From Microcaldota archaeon (lineage in GTDB: Archaea > Micrarchaeota > Micrarchaeia > Micrarchaeales > Micrarchaeaceae): a stretch of DNA of 25,322 nucleotides. Each line of letters begins with the position of its first letter. Positions within the stretch are counted from its first letter, which is position 1. Shown piece after piece: positions 13,776-21,466 of the stretch. Where the stretch lies: positions 1 through 25,322 of the forward strand of contig JAJZXZ010000002.1 in assembly GCA_021806185.1 (NCBI GenBank). Direction: 5' to 3'. Position numbers and translations under genes: made by a program. Under the pieces are notes generated by a model that had not been told where the DNA came from, searched no databases, and worked only from the letters and a program-made list of their open reading frames with translations.

Positions 13776-14132
13776 TCATCTCTTTTTCTTTAGCCAGCCC
13801 ACAAAATCGTTGTGTATCTGCGATGCTGCGGTGTCTATCACCCTGATGGTCATCTTGCCGCCGTAGTGCTCGTCGTCCAGCTCCAGCACTGGCTTGTATT
13901 CCTTCATCTCGGTATAGTGCACCTCCATCCAGTGGATCTTCCCCTTAAAGTAGTCCTTCATTATGTCGTCCCCCATCGGCGCGGAAGCGAAGCTGAAAAG
14001 CACGCCTGAGCACCAGTAGAGCGGCAGCGTGACGCCCGGGGTTATCCTCTCCCTTATGAGATCCTCCAGCGGGACCTTCGCCACATCGTGCACAACCAGC
14101 GTGTGTATTGGTTCGTAAGATATCTCTACCAT
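13776..14132 (-). CDS. Unrecognised 118-residue protein between eL43 and RpoP
   Basis: Not recognised. It reads MVEISYEPIHTLVVHDVAKV, then VTLPLYWCSGVLFSFASAPMGDDIMKDYFKGKIHWMEVHYTEMKEYKPVLELDDEHYGGKMTIRVIDT, ending in basic GWLKKKR. Soluble, beta-rich, with one cysteine and several conserved-looking aromatics and His; no known motif was found. It begins with a strong ribosome binding site (AGGAGGAGA, 14136-14144 on the minus strand) and overlaps the eL43 stop by one base (TAATG), so it is translated with ribosomal and polymerase subunits. In many euryarchaea eL43 and RpoP are adjacent and Pcc1 follows; this sequence does not look like Pcc1. A role in ribosome, exosome or transcription function is a guess from position. 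Confidence 0.8.
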   Translation of the reverse strand: MVEISYEPIHTLVVHDVAKVPLEDLIRERITPGVTLPLYWCSGVLFSFASAPMGDDIMKDYFKGKIHWMEVHYTEMKEYKPVLELDDEHYGGKMTIRVIDTAASQIHNDFVGWLKKKR

Positions 14133-14374
14133 TATCTCCTCCTAGCATAATCAGAGACGAGCCTTCTCGCAACCTCTCCTGCTGCTGTTGTCATAGTATA
14201 GGCGCCTCCTGCGTACGTCGCCCCGCAGTGCCTGCACCTCCATATGCTCGTGCCTATCCTCTTGACGGCATCCCTGCCGCACATCTCGCACTTGTACAGC
14301 GCGCGCTTCTGCTGCTTTACCGCTGCGTGTCTCTTCCTTACCCTCGCCCCGTATCTTATGCTTGCGTTTGCCAT
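14132..14374 (-). CDS. rpl37ae: Ribosomal protein eL43 (L37Ae)
   Basis: Large-subunit zinc-ribbon protein, 80 residues, usual size. It opens with MANASIRYGARVRKRHAAVKQ, has the zinc knuckles YKCEMCGRDAVKR (C29, C32) and IWRCRHCGATYAGGAY (C47, C50), and ends in a basic helix. The RYG-RVRKR and AGGAY patterns are diagnostic. It follows rrp42 by 4 nt and overlaps the next gene by one base. Placement after the exosome ring genes is the classic archaeal arrangement. Confidence 0.96.
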   Translation of the reverse strand: MANASIRYGARVRKRHAAVKQQKRALYKCEMCGRDAVKRIGTSIWRCRHCGATYAGGAYTMTTAAGEVARRLVSDYARRR

Positions 14375-14378
14375 GTTA

Positions 14379-15158
14379 TCATGCGCCCATTACGTGCCTC
14401 TTGAGCTCATCGTGCTTCTTCATCGCCATTTCAGCCATCTCCTCTACCTCTTTAACGGAGAAACTGCCGCCCAGACCCTTCTGCATCGCGCGTATGAACT
14501 TGCCGTCAGTGGCTACTGTCAGCCTCGCTGAGGCCGCATTCTCCTCGTTTCCGCTCGGATCGAGCAGCATCCCGCCGTTTATCTTGGTGAACGTTGCCGA
14601 TGTCACGATATTATCTATCTTAAGCTCTTTAACCCTTTTCTCCCTCACCTCTGCCCCGTTCTCATACTCTGGCATCTTGGTGCAGGCGAGCGCGCTCATC
14701 GCAGCAAGGCAGCTCGCATCGAAAAGGTTGCCATCGTAGTTCAATACATAGATGTCGACATAGACATTCCACGCCTTGCCCTCCTCTATGAAAAGGCTGG
14801 CCATATCGACGCATTTGCCTGCGCGTATGCCCCTGTCCACGACCCTGGCCAACTCTATCGAGCTTGGGCTGGGCGGTCCGGCCTCATACTCTGCAGATGC
14901 GAGCGGAAGCAACTCCGCCGACATCGCGAGCGTGCCCTCATTCGGGGTGTCCGACATCGGCTCTCCGAGAATTACCTTGACGCCTGCGAGGACCCTGGTG
15001 TTGCCAAGGTCAACCTGAGCAGATCCTTCCGCATTTTCTATAACGTTCTTGGCCACCTTTATGCTCCTGAAGTCGGAGACTTTCCTTGAGTCCTCCCTGA
15101 GGCCCTTGGATAACAGCTCCTTTATGTACCCGCTCTTTATATCTCCTATAGCTTCCAT
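14379..15158 (-). CDS. rrp42: Exosome RNase PH-like subunit Rrp42
   Basis: Non-catalytic ring subunit of the archaeal exosome, forming the hexamer with Rrp41. 259 residues, usual length. N-terminal helix YIKELLSKGLREDSRKVSDFR, then the RNase PH fold with GSAQVDLGNTRVLAGVKVILGEP, ELARVVDRGIRAGKCVDM, and a C-terminal half with ILLDPSGNEENAASARLTVATDGK. The acidic active-site pair of Rrp41 is not seen. ATG 15158 follows the rrp41 stop with no gap, so the two partners are translated from one message, as is usual. Confidence 0.96.
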   Translation of the reverse strand: MEAIGDIKSGYIKELLSKGLREDSRKVSDFRSIKVAKNVIENAEGSAQVDLGNTRVLAGVKVILGEPMSDTPNEGTLAMSAELLPLASAEYEAGPPSPSSIELARVVDRGIRAGKCVDMASLFIEEGKAWNVYVDIYVLNYDGNLFDASCLAAMSALACTKMPEYENGAEVREKRVKELKIDNIVTSATFTKINGGMLLDPSGNEENAASARLTVATDGKFIRAMQKGLGGSFSVKEVEEMAEMAMKKHDELKRHVMGA

Positions 15159-15905
15159 TCAAACACTCTCGTATTTCTCCGCTACCCTTGTATAGACGCT
15201 GCGGAGCGCATCTCTCTGCACCTTGCTGATCGTCTTGCCGGACGCTATCGCCATCTCCATGGCCCTGTGCAGCTCCTCTGCTGTGTACTCGCCGTCCATC
15301 TGAAGCAGCAGTATGTTATTGTTCCTGGGCGATATCGCCATCGGCATGTCAGAGTCAGAGTAATTGTCCTCCTTCATGTTGAGGTCCAATATAAGGTGCT
15401 CCCCGATCTTTCCGACAGACACGGCGTATATCAGGTCCTTCATGTGTATGCCAGCTCCTGCAAGCGCCACGGCCGCCGCGGTTATGCCGGCCGCTCTTGT
15501 GCCTCCGTCGCTCTGGAGTATCTCTATGAATATGTTTATCATGCTTCCGGGAAACTCGTTCAGCAGAACTACGTTCTCGAAAGCCTCCTTCGTCACTTTC
15601 GATATCTCGATTGCACGCCTGTTCGGGCCGGTCCTTCCGTGGTCCTCTAGGGACGAGAAAGGCGCCATCTGGTACCTGCATTTTATTATAGCTCTAGTAG
15701 GGTCTGCCATGTGCTTCGGCTGCGTCTCTGTGGGCCCGTATACAGCTGCGAGCACCTTGTTCCTGCCCCACTCCAAGTATGCTGATCCATCAGCGTTCTT
15801 CAGCACGTCAGCCTCGATCTTCAACGGGCGCAGCTCGTCCATTGCGCGGCCGTCAAGCCGCTTCCCATCTACAATCAAATCCGGTCTGTTAGCCTTTGAT
15901 GCCAT
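15159..15905 (-). CDS. rrp41: Exosome catalytic subunit Rrp41
   Basis: Phosphorolytic 3'-5' exoribonuclease subunit. 248 residues. LDGRAMDELRPLKIEADVL opens the RNase PH domain; GSAYLEWGRNKVLAAVYGP follows; GRTGPNRRAIEIS gives RNA-binding arginines; QSDGGTRAAGITAA is the phosphate-binding loop; DLNMKEDNYSDSDMPMAI carries the catalytic aspartates. AAGGTGA lies 5 nt before ATG 15905, overlapping the end of rrp4 by its stop region. It pairs with Rrp42 to form the ring and with Rrp4 to form the cap. Confidence 0.97.
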   Translation of the reverse strand: MASKANRPDLIVDGKRLDGRAMDELRPLKIEADVLKNADGSAYLEWGRNKVLAAVYGPTETQPKHMADPTRAIIKCRYQMAPFSSLEDHGRTGPNRRAIEISKVTKEAFENVVLLNEFPGSMINIFIEILQSDGGTRAAGITAAAVALAGAGIHMKDLIYAVSVGKIGEHLILDLNMKEDNYSDSDMPMAISPRNNNILLLQMDGEYTAEELHRAMEMAIASGKTISKVQRDALRSVYTRVAEKYESV

Positions 15906-15909
15906 ATAT

Positions 15910-16515
15910 TCACCTTGATCCGTTTTCCATAAGTTTCTTTATGCGTTCCGTAAGGCCTGGCACGTGCGCCTCTTCCTGCACTGTCAGTATCGCCTTTGTG
16001 GCAAGCGCTATGTCTCCTCCCTTTAACCATATCATGCCGTTCTTGCCAACCACGATGTTGCTTTTCGCCTTATCCGCTATCTGCTTTATCATCGTATTGT
16101 CCCGGCCTATTATCCTCGGTATCTTCGCCGGCTTTACGCTGACGAGCGTGCCACCGGAGAGCAGCCTGGGATAACTCAGTATTATGGTGCGCCTCTCCTC
16201 TATATCCTTAACTGTCGCCTCCACGACATCTCCGACCTTGAACGAGAACCTCTCGAACTTGCCGCCTATTATTATGCTCCTTCCGTGGAACTTCAGGTCC
16301 ACCTCGTACACGCTATTTTTCGCGGATGTGACTATGCCTACGACAGTGTCTTCTATGCGGGGGCTCCACACGCTCTCCAGCGGGACTATGGAGAGCGGCT
16401 CCCTCTCGATCATGCCAAGCACCATCGAATAGGTCTTCCCATCTTCGATATATGTGTAGTTGCTCCTGACTGGCTTGTCAGAGACAAGGTCGCCTGGCAA
16501 TATAATCTCATTCAT
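15910..16515 (-). CDS. rrp4: Exosome RNA-binding cap subunit Rrp4
   Basis: Cap protein that recruits RNA to the exosome ring. 201 residues. N-terminal domain with ILPGDLVSDKPVRSNYTYIEDGKTYSMVLGMIE; S1 domain (about 65-130: DTVVGIVTSAKNSVYEVDLK, KVGDVVEATVKDIE); KH domain (about 145-190: IPRIIGRDNTMIKQIADKAKSNIVVGKNGMIWLKG). The KH loop reads GRDN rather than a clean GxxG, a mild oddity. It starts at ATG 16515, 4 nt after the SBDS stop. An Rrp4/Rrp41/Rrp42 set in this order is the standard archaeal arrangement. Confidence 0.96.
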   Translation of the reverse strand: MNEIILPGDLVSDKPVRSNYTYIEDGKTYSMVLGMIEREPLSIVPLESVWSPRIEDTVVGIVTSAKNSVYEVDLKFHGRSIIIGGKFERFSFKVGDVVEATVKDIEERRTIILSYPRLLSGGTLVSVKPAKIPRIIGRDNTMIKQIADKAKSNIVVGKNGMIWLKGGDIALATKAILTVQEEAHVPGLTERIKKLMENGSR

Positions 16516-16519
16516 CGTA

Positions 16520-17212
16520 TCAGCTCTCTAAAAGTTTTGTTTCGGCCCTTCCCTGCGTTGCCTTGTTTATCCTATCGAAGAACTCACTCTGCATACCTGC
16601 GGGGAACTCGAGGGTCGCCTGCAGGGAGCCATCCTGCAGCCATTGCTCAGACTTGAGTCCGTACTGCTTGAGCATGCCGAAGCACCTGTTGGCGTACTCT
16701 GCGGGTATGGTCACGCTTATCCTGGCGTTTGTGAACTTCAGCGGCATGACCGCGCTAAGCTTTTTCACTATCTCATCTATCTGCTCGTTGGCATTCTTGA
16801 ACGGGTCTATCGCCACCTTCGCCTCCCTCATCGCATTCTCGATCCTCATTGGAGGATTCGGTGCGTTTGTCCTGGGGTCTATAGAGTTCTTCGCTATCAC
16901 CGCGATTATCTGCTTCCTCTTGTCTTCAACGAGCCGGTTCCTCTGCTCCGTTGTTATCGGCACATTGCCTTTCTTCAGTATGGCATCTACCACCTTCGCC
17001 AGGTCGTCCGTGCCGAATACCTTCTTTATCTTATCGCTGTTCTGCCTCTCTCCCTTTTTTGCGTCCTTGAATATCTCCTCAGCCTCAAGGACCCTGAGCG
17101 GGTCGGTTATCTTGCCGATTATGTAGTCGTGAGCGAGCTCCGAATCTACGAATATCTCGAACTCCGAGCCATCCCTTTCGTACTTTGCTATGACTGTCTT
17201 AGAAGAAGCCAT
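16520..17212 (-). CDS. sbds: SBDS ribosome maturation protein
   Basis: Archaeal homologue of the Shwachman-Bodian-Diamond syndrome protein, a late 60S maturation factor that works with EF-2-like GTPases. 230 residues in three domains: N-terminal FYSH domain ([59 protein letters not shown]), a helical middle ([43 protein letters not shown]) and a ferredoxin-like C-terminal domain ([18 protein letters not shown]). ATG 17212 is taken as start; GTG 17221 would add three residues. Sits between psmA and rrp4, as in many archaea. Confidence 0.96.
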   Translation of the reverse strand: MASSKTVIAKYERDGSEFEIFVDSELAHDYIIGKITDPLRVLEAEEIFKDAKKGERQNSDKIKKVFGTDDLAKVVDAILKKGNVPITTEQRNRLVEDKRKQIIAVIAKNSIDPRTNAPNPPMRIENAMREAKVAIDPFKNANEQIDEIVKKLSAVMPLKFTNARISVTIPAEYANRCFGMLKQYGLKSEQWLQDGSLQATLEFPAGMQSEFFDRINKATQGRAETKLLES

Positions 17213-17253
17213 GTCCTTCACGATCCTATTAGAATAGTAAGAGAAATATCAAA

Positions 17254-17952
17254 TCAAAGATACTTAGATACCTTGTCAGGAGACATCATCGAAAAACCAT
17301 CCTTCCTTGTTATCGTTGCTATGTCGATGCTGTTCTCGTTTATCTGCTGCTTGTCAGCCACTTTCTTGATTATCTTCACGCCGAGCGCCAAAGCCTCCTC
17401 AGTGCTTATGTCGTCGCTGTATTCCTTTGTGAGCATCTCGTCCGCCACGATCTTTCCAGACCCTATCGCATCGGCCTTGTAGCCAGCGATAGTGGCCCCC
17501 GGGTCTATCTCGTAGAGCCTGGGCTCCTTGTCGATGCCGCCTATCAGCACGGATATTGCGTATGGCCTTATGCCGCCATACTGCGTTGCGAGGAGGAGCT
17601 CCTCGGAAATGTCCCTGGATATGCTCTCCACGGATTCGGTCTCGTTGTATACCATCCTATGGGTCTGCGTCTTGCTCCTCATTATGTTGATCAGGTGCAG
17701 GCCGTCTGCCACTATGCCGCTGTACGTCACCCCTATATAAGAATCGATGCGGAATATCTTCTGCACGCTTGCTGGCACTGTAAGCGGCGCGGTTATGTTC
17801 TTGTGGGCCACGAAAACTATGCTGTCCTTCGTCGCCATCCCTATCGATGTTGCGCCCTTTTTGACAGCCTCTCTCGCGTATTCTACCTGGAAAAGCCTGC
17901 CGTCTGGAGCGAACATCACGCCCCTGTCGTATGCTGTCTGTTGCGGATACAT
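17254..17952 (-). CDS. psmA: Proteasome subunit alpha
   Basis: Structural alpha ring of the 20S proteasome. 232 residues. The diagnostic start YDRGVMFAPDGRLFQVEYAREAVKKG is present, followed by TSIGMATKDSIVFVAHKN, SYIGVTYSGIVADGLHL, and RPYAISVLIGGIDKEPRLYEIDPGATIAGYKADAIGSG. ATG 17952 is chosen over the TTG at 17976 because it matches family N-termini (MYPQQTAYDRG) and has GGTG 5 nt upstream. A TATA-like CTATAATAC around 18004-18012 suggests an internal promoter. The beta subunit is not in this window. Confidence 0.97.
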   Translation of the reverse strand: MYPQQTAYDRGVMFAPDGRLFQVEYAREAVKKGATSIGMATKDSIVFVAHKNITAPLTVPASVQKIFRIDSYIGVTYSGIVADGLHLINIMRSKTQTHRMVYNETESVESISRDISEELLLATQYGGIRPYAISVLIGGIDKEPRLYEIDPGATIAGYKADAIGSGKIVADEMLTKEYSDDISTEEALALGVKIIKKVADKQQINENSIDIATITRKDGFSMMSPDKVSKYL

Positions 17953-18026
17953 CTTCACACCATAAACTAAAGTCAATCAGGTAAAGCAGTCAAACGAAAT
18001 AGCGTATTATAGTTGGGCATATAAGC

Positions 18027-18341
18027 TTATATTCGTTTCTTTTTGAGCGCCCTGATGGTCCCCGAAGCTCCCAGGGTGTAGAAGTACGCGTCTCGTCCTC
18101 CAACCTTCTTGACAAGCGCGAGCGCGGCTATCACCTGGCCACAACCCGCGAGGCTGGTCCTCATTATGAAAGTTTTGTCGCTGAGGAACTCGAGTATTCG
18201 GGGGTTGGCTCGATGGAAATTGGATTCGCCTATGCAGCGCATTAGCGATATGCGGAGCGCTGTCGCGAATTCCTCCCTTTCCTGTTCGGTAACAGCATAG
18301 CCTGACTCTACAGTTATATACCTGCGCTTTTCCCGCATCAT
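18027..18341 (-). CDS. rnp2: RNase P protein Pop5 (component 2)
   Basis: Protein subunit of RNase P, which trims tRNA 5' ends. 104 residues. REKRRYITVESGYAVTEQEREEFATALRISLMRCIGESNFHRANPRIL and TFIMRTSLAGCGQVIAALALVKKVGGRDAYFYTLGASGTIRALKKKRI match Pop5/Rpp14 of archaea, an RRM-like fold that pairs with Rpp30. It overlaps the rpp30 stop by one base (TGATG), so the two partners are translationally coupled. Confidence 0.93.
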   Translation of the reverse strand: MMREKRRYITVESGYAVTEQEREEFATALRISLMRCIGESNFHRANPRILEFLSDKTFIMRTSLAGCGQVIAALALVKKVGGRDAYFYTLGASGTIRALKKKRI

Positions 18342-18856
18342 CAGACCACCAGCCTGCGATTGGCCTCGCTTATGCTCTTCCTGGCGTAGCCCTCATCAGC
18401 ACCCATGAGCTTCGCAAGCTCTACCATCTGCATGTAGGAGCACATGCTGCTCCTCGACCTTGCGAGGGTCACGAAAGCGACGTCAACGCCCCCTTTCCTA
18501 GCACTTGAGAGCAATCGTCCGGCCTTGAATATAGCATGTGACCTCCTCAGTCCGTAAAGCTCCATTATATCGGATAGCGATATGCAGAGAGCAACCCCAT
18601 TGTCTGCCAATGACGAGATTAGCTTCTTATCCGCTTCCATCTCTTTCAGGTACACGGCCGAGACGCCCATGTTCACAGCCTGTATCAGCTTGCCGGCAGG
18701 CCCACTCGCTATTGCTTTCCTCTCCTTCCCGACGCCACGCTCCTGAAGATCCACAAACGCTATGCTCTCCGGTATCACGCCGATCTTCGAGAATCCAAGC
18801 CTCGACTCCAGGTCGCTGTCGATGTTGCACGAGCTGAAAACAACGTCATAGTACAA
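18341..18856 (-). CDS. rnp3: RNase P protein Rpp30 (component 3)
   Basis: Partner of Pop5 in RNase P, a TIM-barrel of the PHP-like group. 171 residues, shorter than the 200 or more common in other archaea. Visible: MYYDVVFSSCNIDSDLESRLGF, DNGVALCISLSDIMELYGLRRSHAIF, KGGVDVAFVTLARSRSSMCSYMQMVELAKLMG, and the closing ARKSISEANRRLVV. A TTG start (18856) is supported by GGTG 6 nt before it; no nearby ATG fits. It starts 8 nt after the cdc6 stop. Length and start choice are the only uncertainties. Confidence 0.9.
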   Translation of the reverse strand: MYYDVVFSSCNIDSDLESRLGFSKIGVIPESIAFVDLQERGVGKERKAIASGPAGKLIQAVNMGVSAVYLKEMEADKKLISSLADNGVALCISLSDIMELYGLRRSHAIFKAGRLLSSARKGGVDVAFVTLARSRSSMCSYMQMVELAKLMGADEGYARKSISEANRRLVV

Positions 18857-18864
18857 AGGAGCAC

Positions 18865-20082
18865 CTACGAAGCCTCCCCGTCGTGCTCAGGCACTCCGAA
18901 AAGGTCTTTCTCAAGCACATCGCGCGTCTTCTTGGTAGGCACCAAAAGCTTGACAAGCTTGGTGTGGCCGCGTATTCCCTTGCCCGATTCAAAAGCCGCT
19001 ATCAGGCCCTGCATCTCAAGCTCAGACAGGTATTTCCTGTACCAGCGCTCGCTCTTCGGCTCCTTCTTCATGCTCTCGCATATTGACCTGTAGCGGTTGT
19101 AGACCTCGCCGCTGAACAGGTAGGTGTCTACGCCATCGGTGAGTTTCTTGTACGTGCCGCCGCTCTGGGTGAGCAGCGCAACGGAATATAGCACAAGCTT
19201 CTGGTGCTCCGGCAGCGTCCCTATCAGCTCGTAAACGGATTCGTTCTCTGCCATCCTGACGCCATCCTGCGCCTCCTTCATCGTTATGGCAGAGAGCTTA
19301 CGCTCTTCGCTGAGCTCACCGGCCCGAACAAGCACCTTGAGCGAGAATCGTGCATCGCCGCCCTCCTTCGCCGCCTGCGCGGCTATGTAGTGCAGCACCT
19401 CGTCGCTCGCGACGCCCTTCTTGAAGCCGATTTCCGCCCTTTCCTTTATTATCGCATAGAGCTCTGTGGCATAATACGGTGGGAAGACGAGCTCTGTCTC
19501 GTAAAGCGCAGAGAGGCTCCTCGGATCGAGGTCCTCCTTGAAGGAAACTCTGTTGGATATGCCTATCATCGACACCCCTCCGGCCTTTATGTCGCTGTTT
19601 ATCCTCGTGAGCGTGTATATCAGGTCGTCCAGGTCCTTCACCATGTCGAGCTCGTCTAGCACAGCGACGAATATCTTGCTGTCCTCTTCGACCCAGTTCC
19701 TAAGCCTTTCGTAGAGGTCGACCGCGCCGTACCCCCGCTTCGCATATGTAGGCAGGTGGTCGCTTGTCACCTTTGCCAGGACCTTGAACCTCGAGTTGTA
19801 TATCCTGCAGTTTATGTAGGATATCCTCGCCTTCGTATTCGGTATCTGCTTTATCTCCTCTATCACATAGTTGACGCACGAGGTCTTCCCGGTGCCTGTC
19901 TTCCCGTATATGAAGAGGTTCCGCCCCCTGTCACCCTTGAGCGACGGGGCGACTGCGCGCTCTATGCTGTTTATTTCCTTCTCCCTGAACACAAGCTTCT
20001 TCGGAGTGTAATGCGGCGAGAGGGCCTCCCTGCTCGAGAATATTTTTGATTCGCCAAGTAGGTCGTTAAGCGTTTGCATCAT
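18865..20082 (-). CDS. cdc6: Cdc6/Orc1 replication initiator
   Basis: AAA+ ATPase that binds archaeal origins and loads MCM. 405 residues. Walker A GKTGTGKTS at 60-68, Walker B VAVLDELD, sensor 1 IGISNR (preceded by SMI), sensor 2 GDARFSLKVL, then a winged-helix DNA-binding domain (about 290-390: LPEHQKLVLYSVALL, YRKYLSELEMQGLI). GGTG lies just before the ATGATG start (20082 or 20079), and a minus-strand TATA (20121-20128) gives it its own promoter inside the block. No origin boxes are evident in the 89-nt space upstream. Confidence 0.97.
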   Translation of the reverse strand: MMQTLNDLLGESKIFSSREALSPHYTPKKLVFREKEINSIERAVAPSLKGDRGRNLFIYGKTGTGKTSCVNYVIEEIKQIPNTKARISYINCRIYNSRFKVLAKVTSDHLPTYAKRGYGAVDLYERLRNWVEEDSKIFVAVLDELDMVKDLDDLIYTLTRINSDIKAGGVSMIGISNRVSFKEDLDPRSLSALYETELVFPPYYATELYAIIKERAEIGFKKGVASDEVLHYIAAQAAKEGGDARFSLKVLVRAGELSEERKLSAITMKEAQDGVRMAENESVYELIGTLPEHQKLVLYSVALLTQSGGTYKKLTDGVDTYLFSGEVYNRYRSICESMKKEPKSERWYRKYLSELEMQGLIAAFESGKGIRGHTKLVKLLVPTKKTRDVLEKDLFGVPEHDGEAS

Positions 20083-20120
20083 GGCACCTTACAACGAGCA
20101 TGTGAGATACTCGTTTCAGG

Positions 20121-20128
20121 TTTAAAAA
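20121..20128 (-). promoter_or_regulatory. TATA box for cdc6
   Basis: Minus-strand TTTTTAAA, about 42 nt before the cdc6 ATG, predicting a short leader of about 15 nt that contains the GGTG ribosome binding site. Confidence 0.4.
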
Positions 20129-20171
20129 GACTCTGTAGTTGTAGAGAGATAAAGCTACACTTGGCTGGAGT

Positions 20172-20480
20172 TCAGACCAGCTGCCTCTCCCTGAGCTTGC
20201 TTATGTCCATCGCGCTGTACCTCCAGACTATGTCCCCCCTGATATCGCTCTGCACAACCCACGGCCTGACTATGACAACATCGTTCTCCTTCACCCAGAA
20301 ACGCCTCCTGAACCTCCCGGGTATTGAACAGAGCCGCTGCTTCCCGTCGCTGCACTCGACGAAGAATTTAGTTGCGCCTGCCGTCTTCACCACCGTGCCG
20401 ATGACCTCGCCCTGTTCCGGGAGCTTAAGCTTGTACTCGACCGGCGCGCCCCTTCTCTCATCAACCCCGCTTTTTCTCAT
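20172..20480 (-). CDS. eif1A: Translation initiation factor aIF1A
   Basis: S1/OB-fold factor that binds the ribosomal A site during initiation. 102 residues, usual length. EYKLKLPEQGEVIGTVVKTAGATKFFVECSDGKQRLCSIPGRFRRRFWVKENDVVIVRPWVVQSDIRGDIVWRYS is the complete OB fold with the conserved IPGRFRRRFWVKENDVV. The usual basic start MRKSGVDERRG is short. It follows aIF2-beta by 7 nt, so the two initiation factors are cotranscribed. Confidence 0.97.
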   Translation of the reverse strand: MRKSGVDERRGAPVEYKLKLPEQGEVIGTVVKTAGATKFFVECSDGKQRLCSIPGRFRRRFWVKENDVVIVRPWVVQSDIRGDIVWRYSAMDISKLRERQLV

Positions 20481-20487
20481 GGTATCG

Positions 20488-20919
20488 CTAGTAGTGCTTC
20501 ACGCCGTAGCGCGAGCCGCATGCCTCGCAAACTAGATAGAACATGCCGCGGCCTGCTCCCTCAAGCCTGGTGTCCGGCTTGTGGCATTCCCTGCATATGA
20601 CATAGATCTCGAAGTAGCGCTGTATGCGCTTGTCCATGTCAGCGGCCTGGAACCTTCCGCTTATCACCATGCGCTGCTCCTCGATTCCTACAGGCACGGC
20701 AAGCTCCCTGCTTATGTACCTCGCTATCTCCTTCGGGTCCCTCCTCGCCTTGTCGGCTATGACGCTTATGTTCCTTATGATCGTCTTGTTCCCCTGCACT
20801 ATCGAATCGACCTTCGGTATCACGAAGTCTGAGCTCTCGCTGGAAATGATGTGCGCCTTGTTGAAGGCACGGTCCAGTAGCGTCATGTACTCTTCGTCGC
20901 TCATGCTAAATCCTCTCAT
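20488..20919 (-). CDS. eif2b: Translation initiation factor aIF2 subunit beta
   Basis: Beta subunit of the heterotrimer that delivers Met-tRNAi. 143 residues. N-terminal helix YMTLLDRAFNKA, central alpha/beta domain (TIIRNISVIADKARRDPKEIARYISRELAVPV, MVISGRF), and C-terminal zinc ribbon with C109/C112 (CRECHKPDTRL) and C131/C134 (CEACGSRYGVKHY). The start is ATG 20919 or ATG 20904; the second has GAGAGGA upstream, while the TATA (20939-20946) would allow the first as a leaderless start. First gene of the minus-strand block. Confidence 0.97.
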   Translation of the reverse strand: MRGFSMSDEEYMTLLDRAFNKAHIISSESSDFVIPKVDSIVQGNKTIIRNISVIADKARRDPKEIARYISRELAVPVGIEEQRMVISGRFQAADMDKRIQRYFEIYVICRECHKPDTRLEGAGRGMFYLVCEACGSRYGVKHY

Positions 20920-20938
20920 TATGCTTACGCGGTCTAGA

Positions 20939-20973
20939 TATATAAACAGATTAGAAGGTGAACATATTTAAAT
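20939..20973. promoter_or_regulatory. Divergent promoters for aIF2-beta and SRP RNA
   Basis: Leftward TTTATATA (minus strand, 20946-20939) for the aIF2-beta block; rightward ATATTTAAAT (20964-20973), centred 24 nt before the predicted SRP RNA 5' end at 20992. Confidence 0.55.
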
Positions 20974-20991
20974 TCGGGACTGGCTATATCT

Positions 20992-21251
20992 GTGGCAGAT
21001 AGGCTGGAGGCTAAGGGTCTCCAATCCGCAAATCCCTTTTGGCGGGCCAATGCCGTCCGAGTGCCATGCATCTGTGCCGGACCTGCGCTGAAGCGTAGAC
21101 GTCCTGCCCTATGTGGTAGCTTACTATGTGAACCGGGCCAGGCCGGAAGGAGCAACCCTAAGCACGGCAAAGCTATGCTCTTAGGATACAGGGCCGAGCC
21201 AAAGCGCAGACCATCCTTCATAGATGCAGAGCGCAAGGCGGCTTCTGCCAC
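20992..21251 (+). ncRNA. ffs: 7S signal recognition particle RNA
   Basis: The conserved helix 8 is at about 21129-21165, with AACCGGGCCAGG, the GGAA tetraloop (21145-21148) and AGGAGCAACCCTAAGCA, where SRP54 binds. The ends pair: GTGGCAGA (20992-20999) with TCTGCCAC (21244-21251), the closing helix 1 of archaeal SRP RNA. The TATA at 20964 predicts the same 5' end. At about 260 nt it is shorter than the 300 or so usual in archaea. The 3' end overlaps nothing, but the tRNA-Ser promoter begins at the next base. Confidence 0.9.
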
Positions 21252-21259
21252 TTATAAAA
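21252..21259 (+). promoter_or_regulatory. TATA box for tRNA-Ser
   Basis: TTATAAAA, 28 nt before the tRNA 5' end, and directly against the SRP RNA 3' end. Confidence 0.55.
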
Positions 21260-21283
21260 GGATTGTGTGGCAAACGATAATGG

Positions 21284-21369
21284 GCCGGGGTCGCCTAGTG
21301 GTAGGGCGGCAGCCTGCTAAGCTGTTTAGTCAGAAATGGCTTCCGCGAGTTCGAATCTCGCCCCCGGCG
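21284..21369 (+). tRNA. tRNA-Ser(GCT)
   Basis: Acceptor GCCGGGG (21284-21290) pairs with CCCCGGC (21362-21368), discriminator G 21369, no encoded CCA. Anticodon stem GCAGC/GCTGT around CTGCTAA, anticodon GCT at 21316-21318. The long variable arm (AGTCA-GAAA-TGGCT) is diagnostic of a class II tRNA such as Ser. T arm GCGAG-TTCGAAT-CTCGC. 86 nt, no intron. Confidence 0.97.
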
Positions 21370-21428
21370 AATGCTTAAGGAAGCGCACTGAGACGTTTAT
21401 CGCATCCCTCGTCTCGCGCATCATAATG

Positions 21429-21438
21429 ATTAATAAAA
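21429..21438 (+). promoter_or_regulatory. TATA box for the aquaporin gene
   Basis: ATTAATAAAA, centred about 33 nt before ATG 21467, giving a leader of a few nt. Confidence 0.4.
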
Positions 21439-21466
21439 CTGTGTGCTGTTTGTAAAGCGTGGTTTG

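Noticed and set aside
20083..20171. Possible replication origin upstream of cdc6, with a CGTTTCAGG word.
   Set aside because: Only one partial match, no repeated or inverted origin boxes and no AT-rich unwinding stretch beyond the promoter.
21390..21415. GAGACG and CGTCTC as a terminator hairpin after tRNA-Ser.
   Set aside because: A 6-bp stem with a loop of about 15 nt and no T-run; too weak to call.
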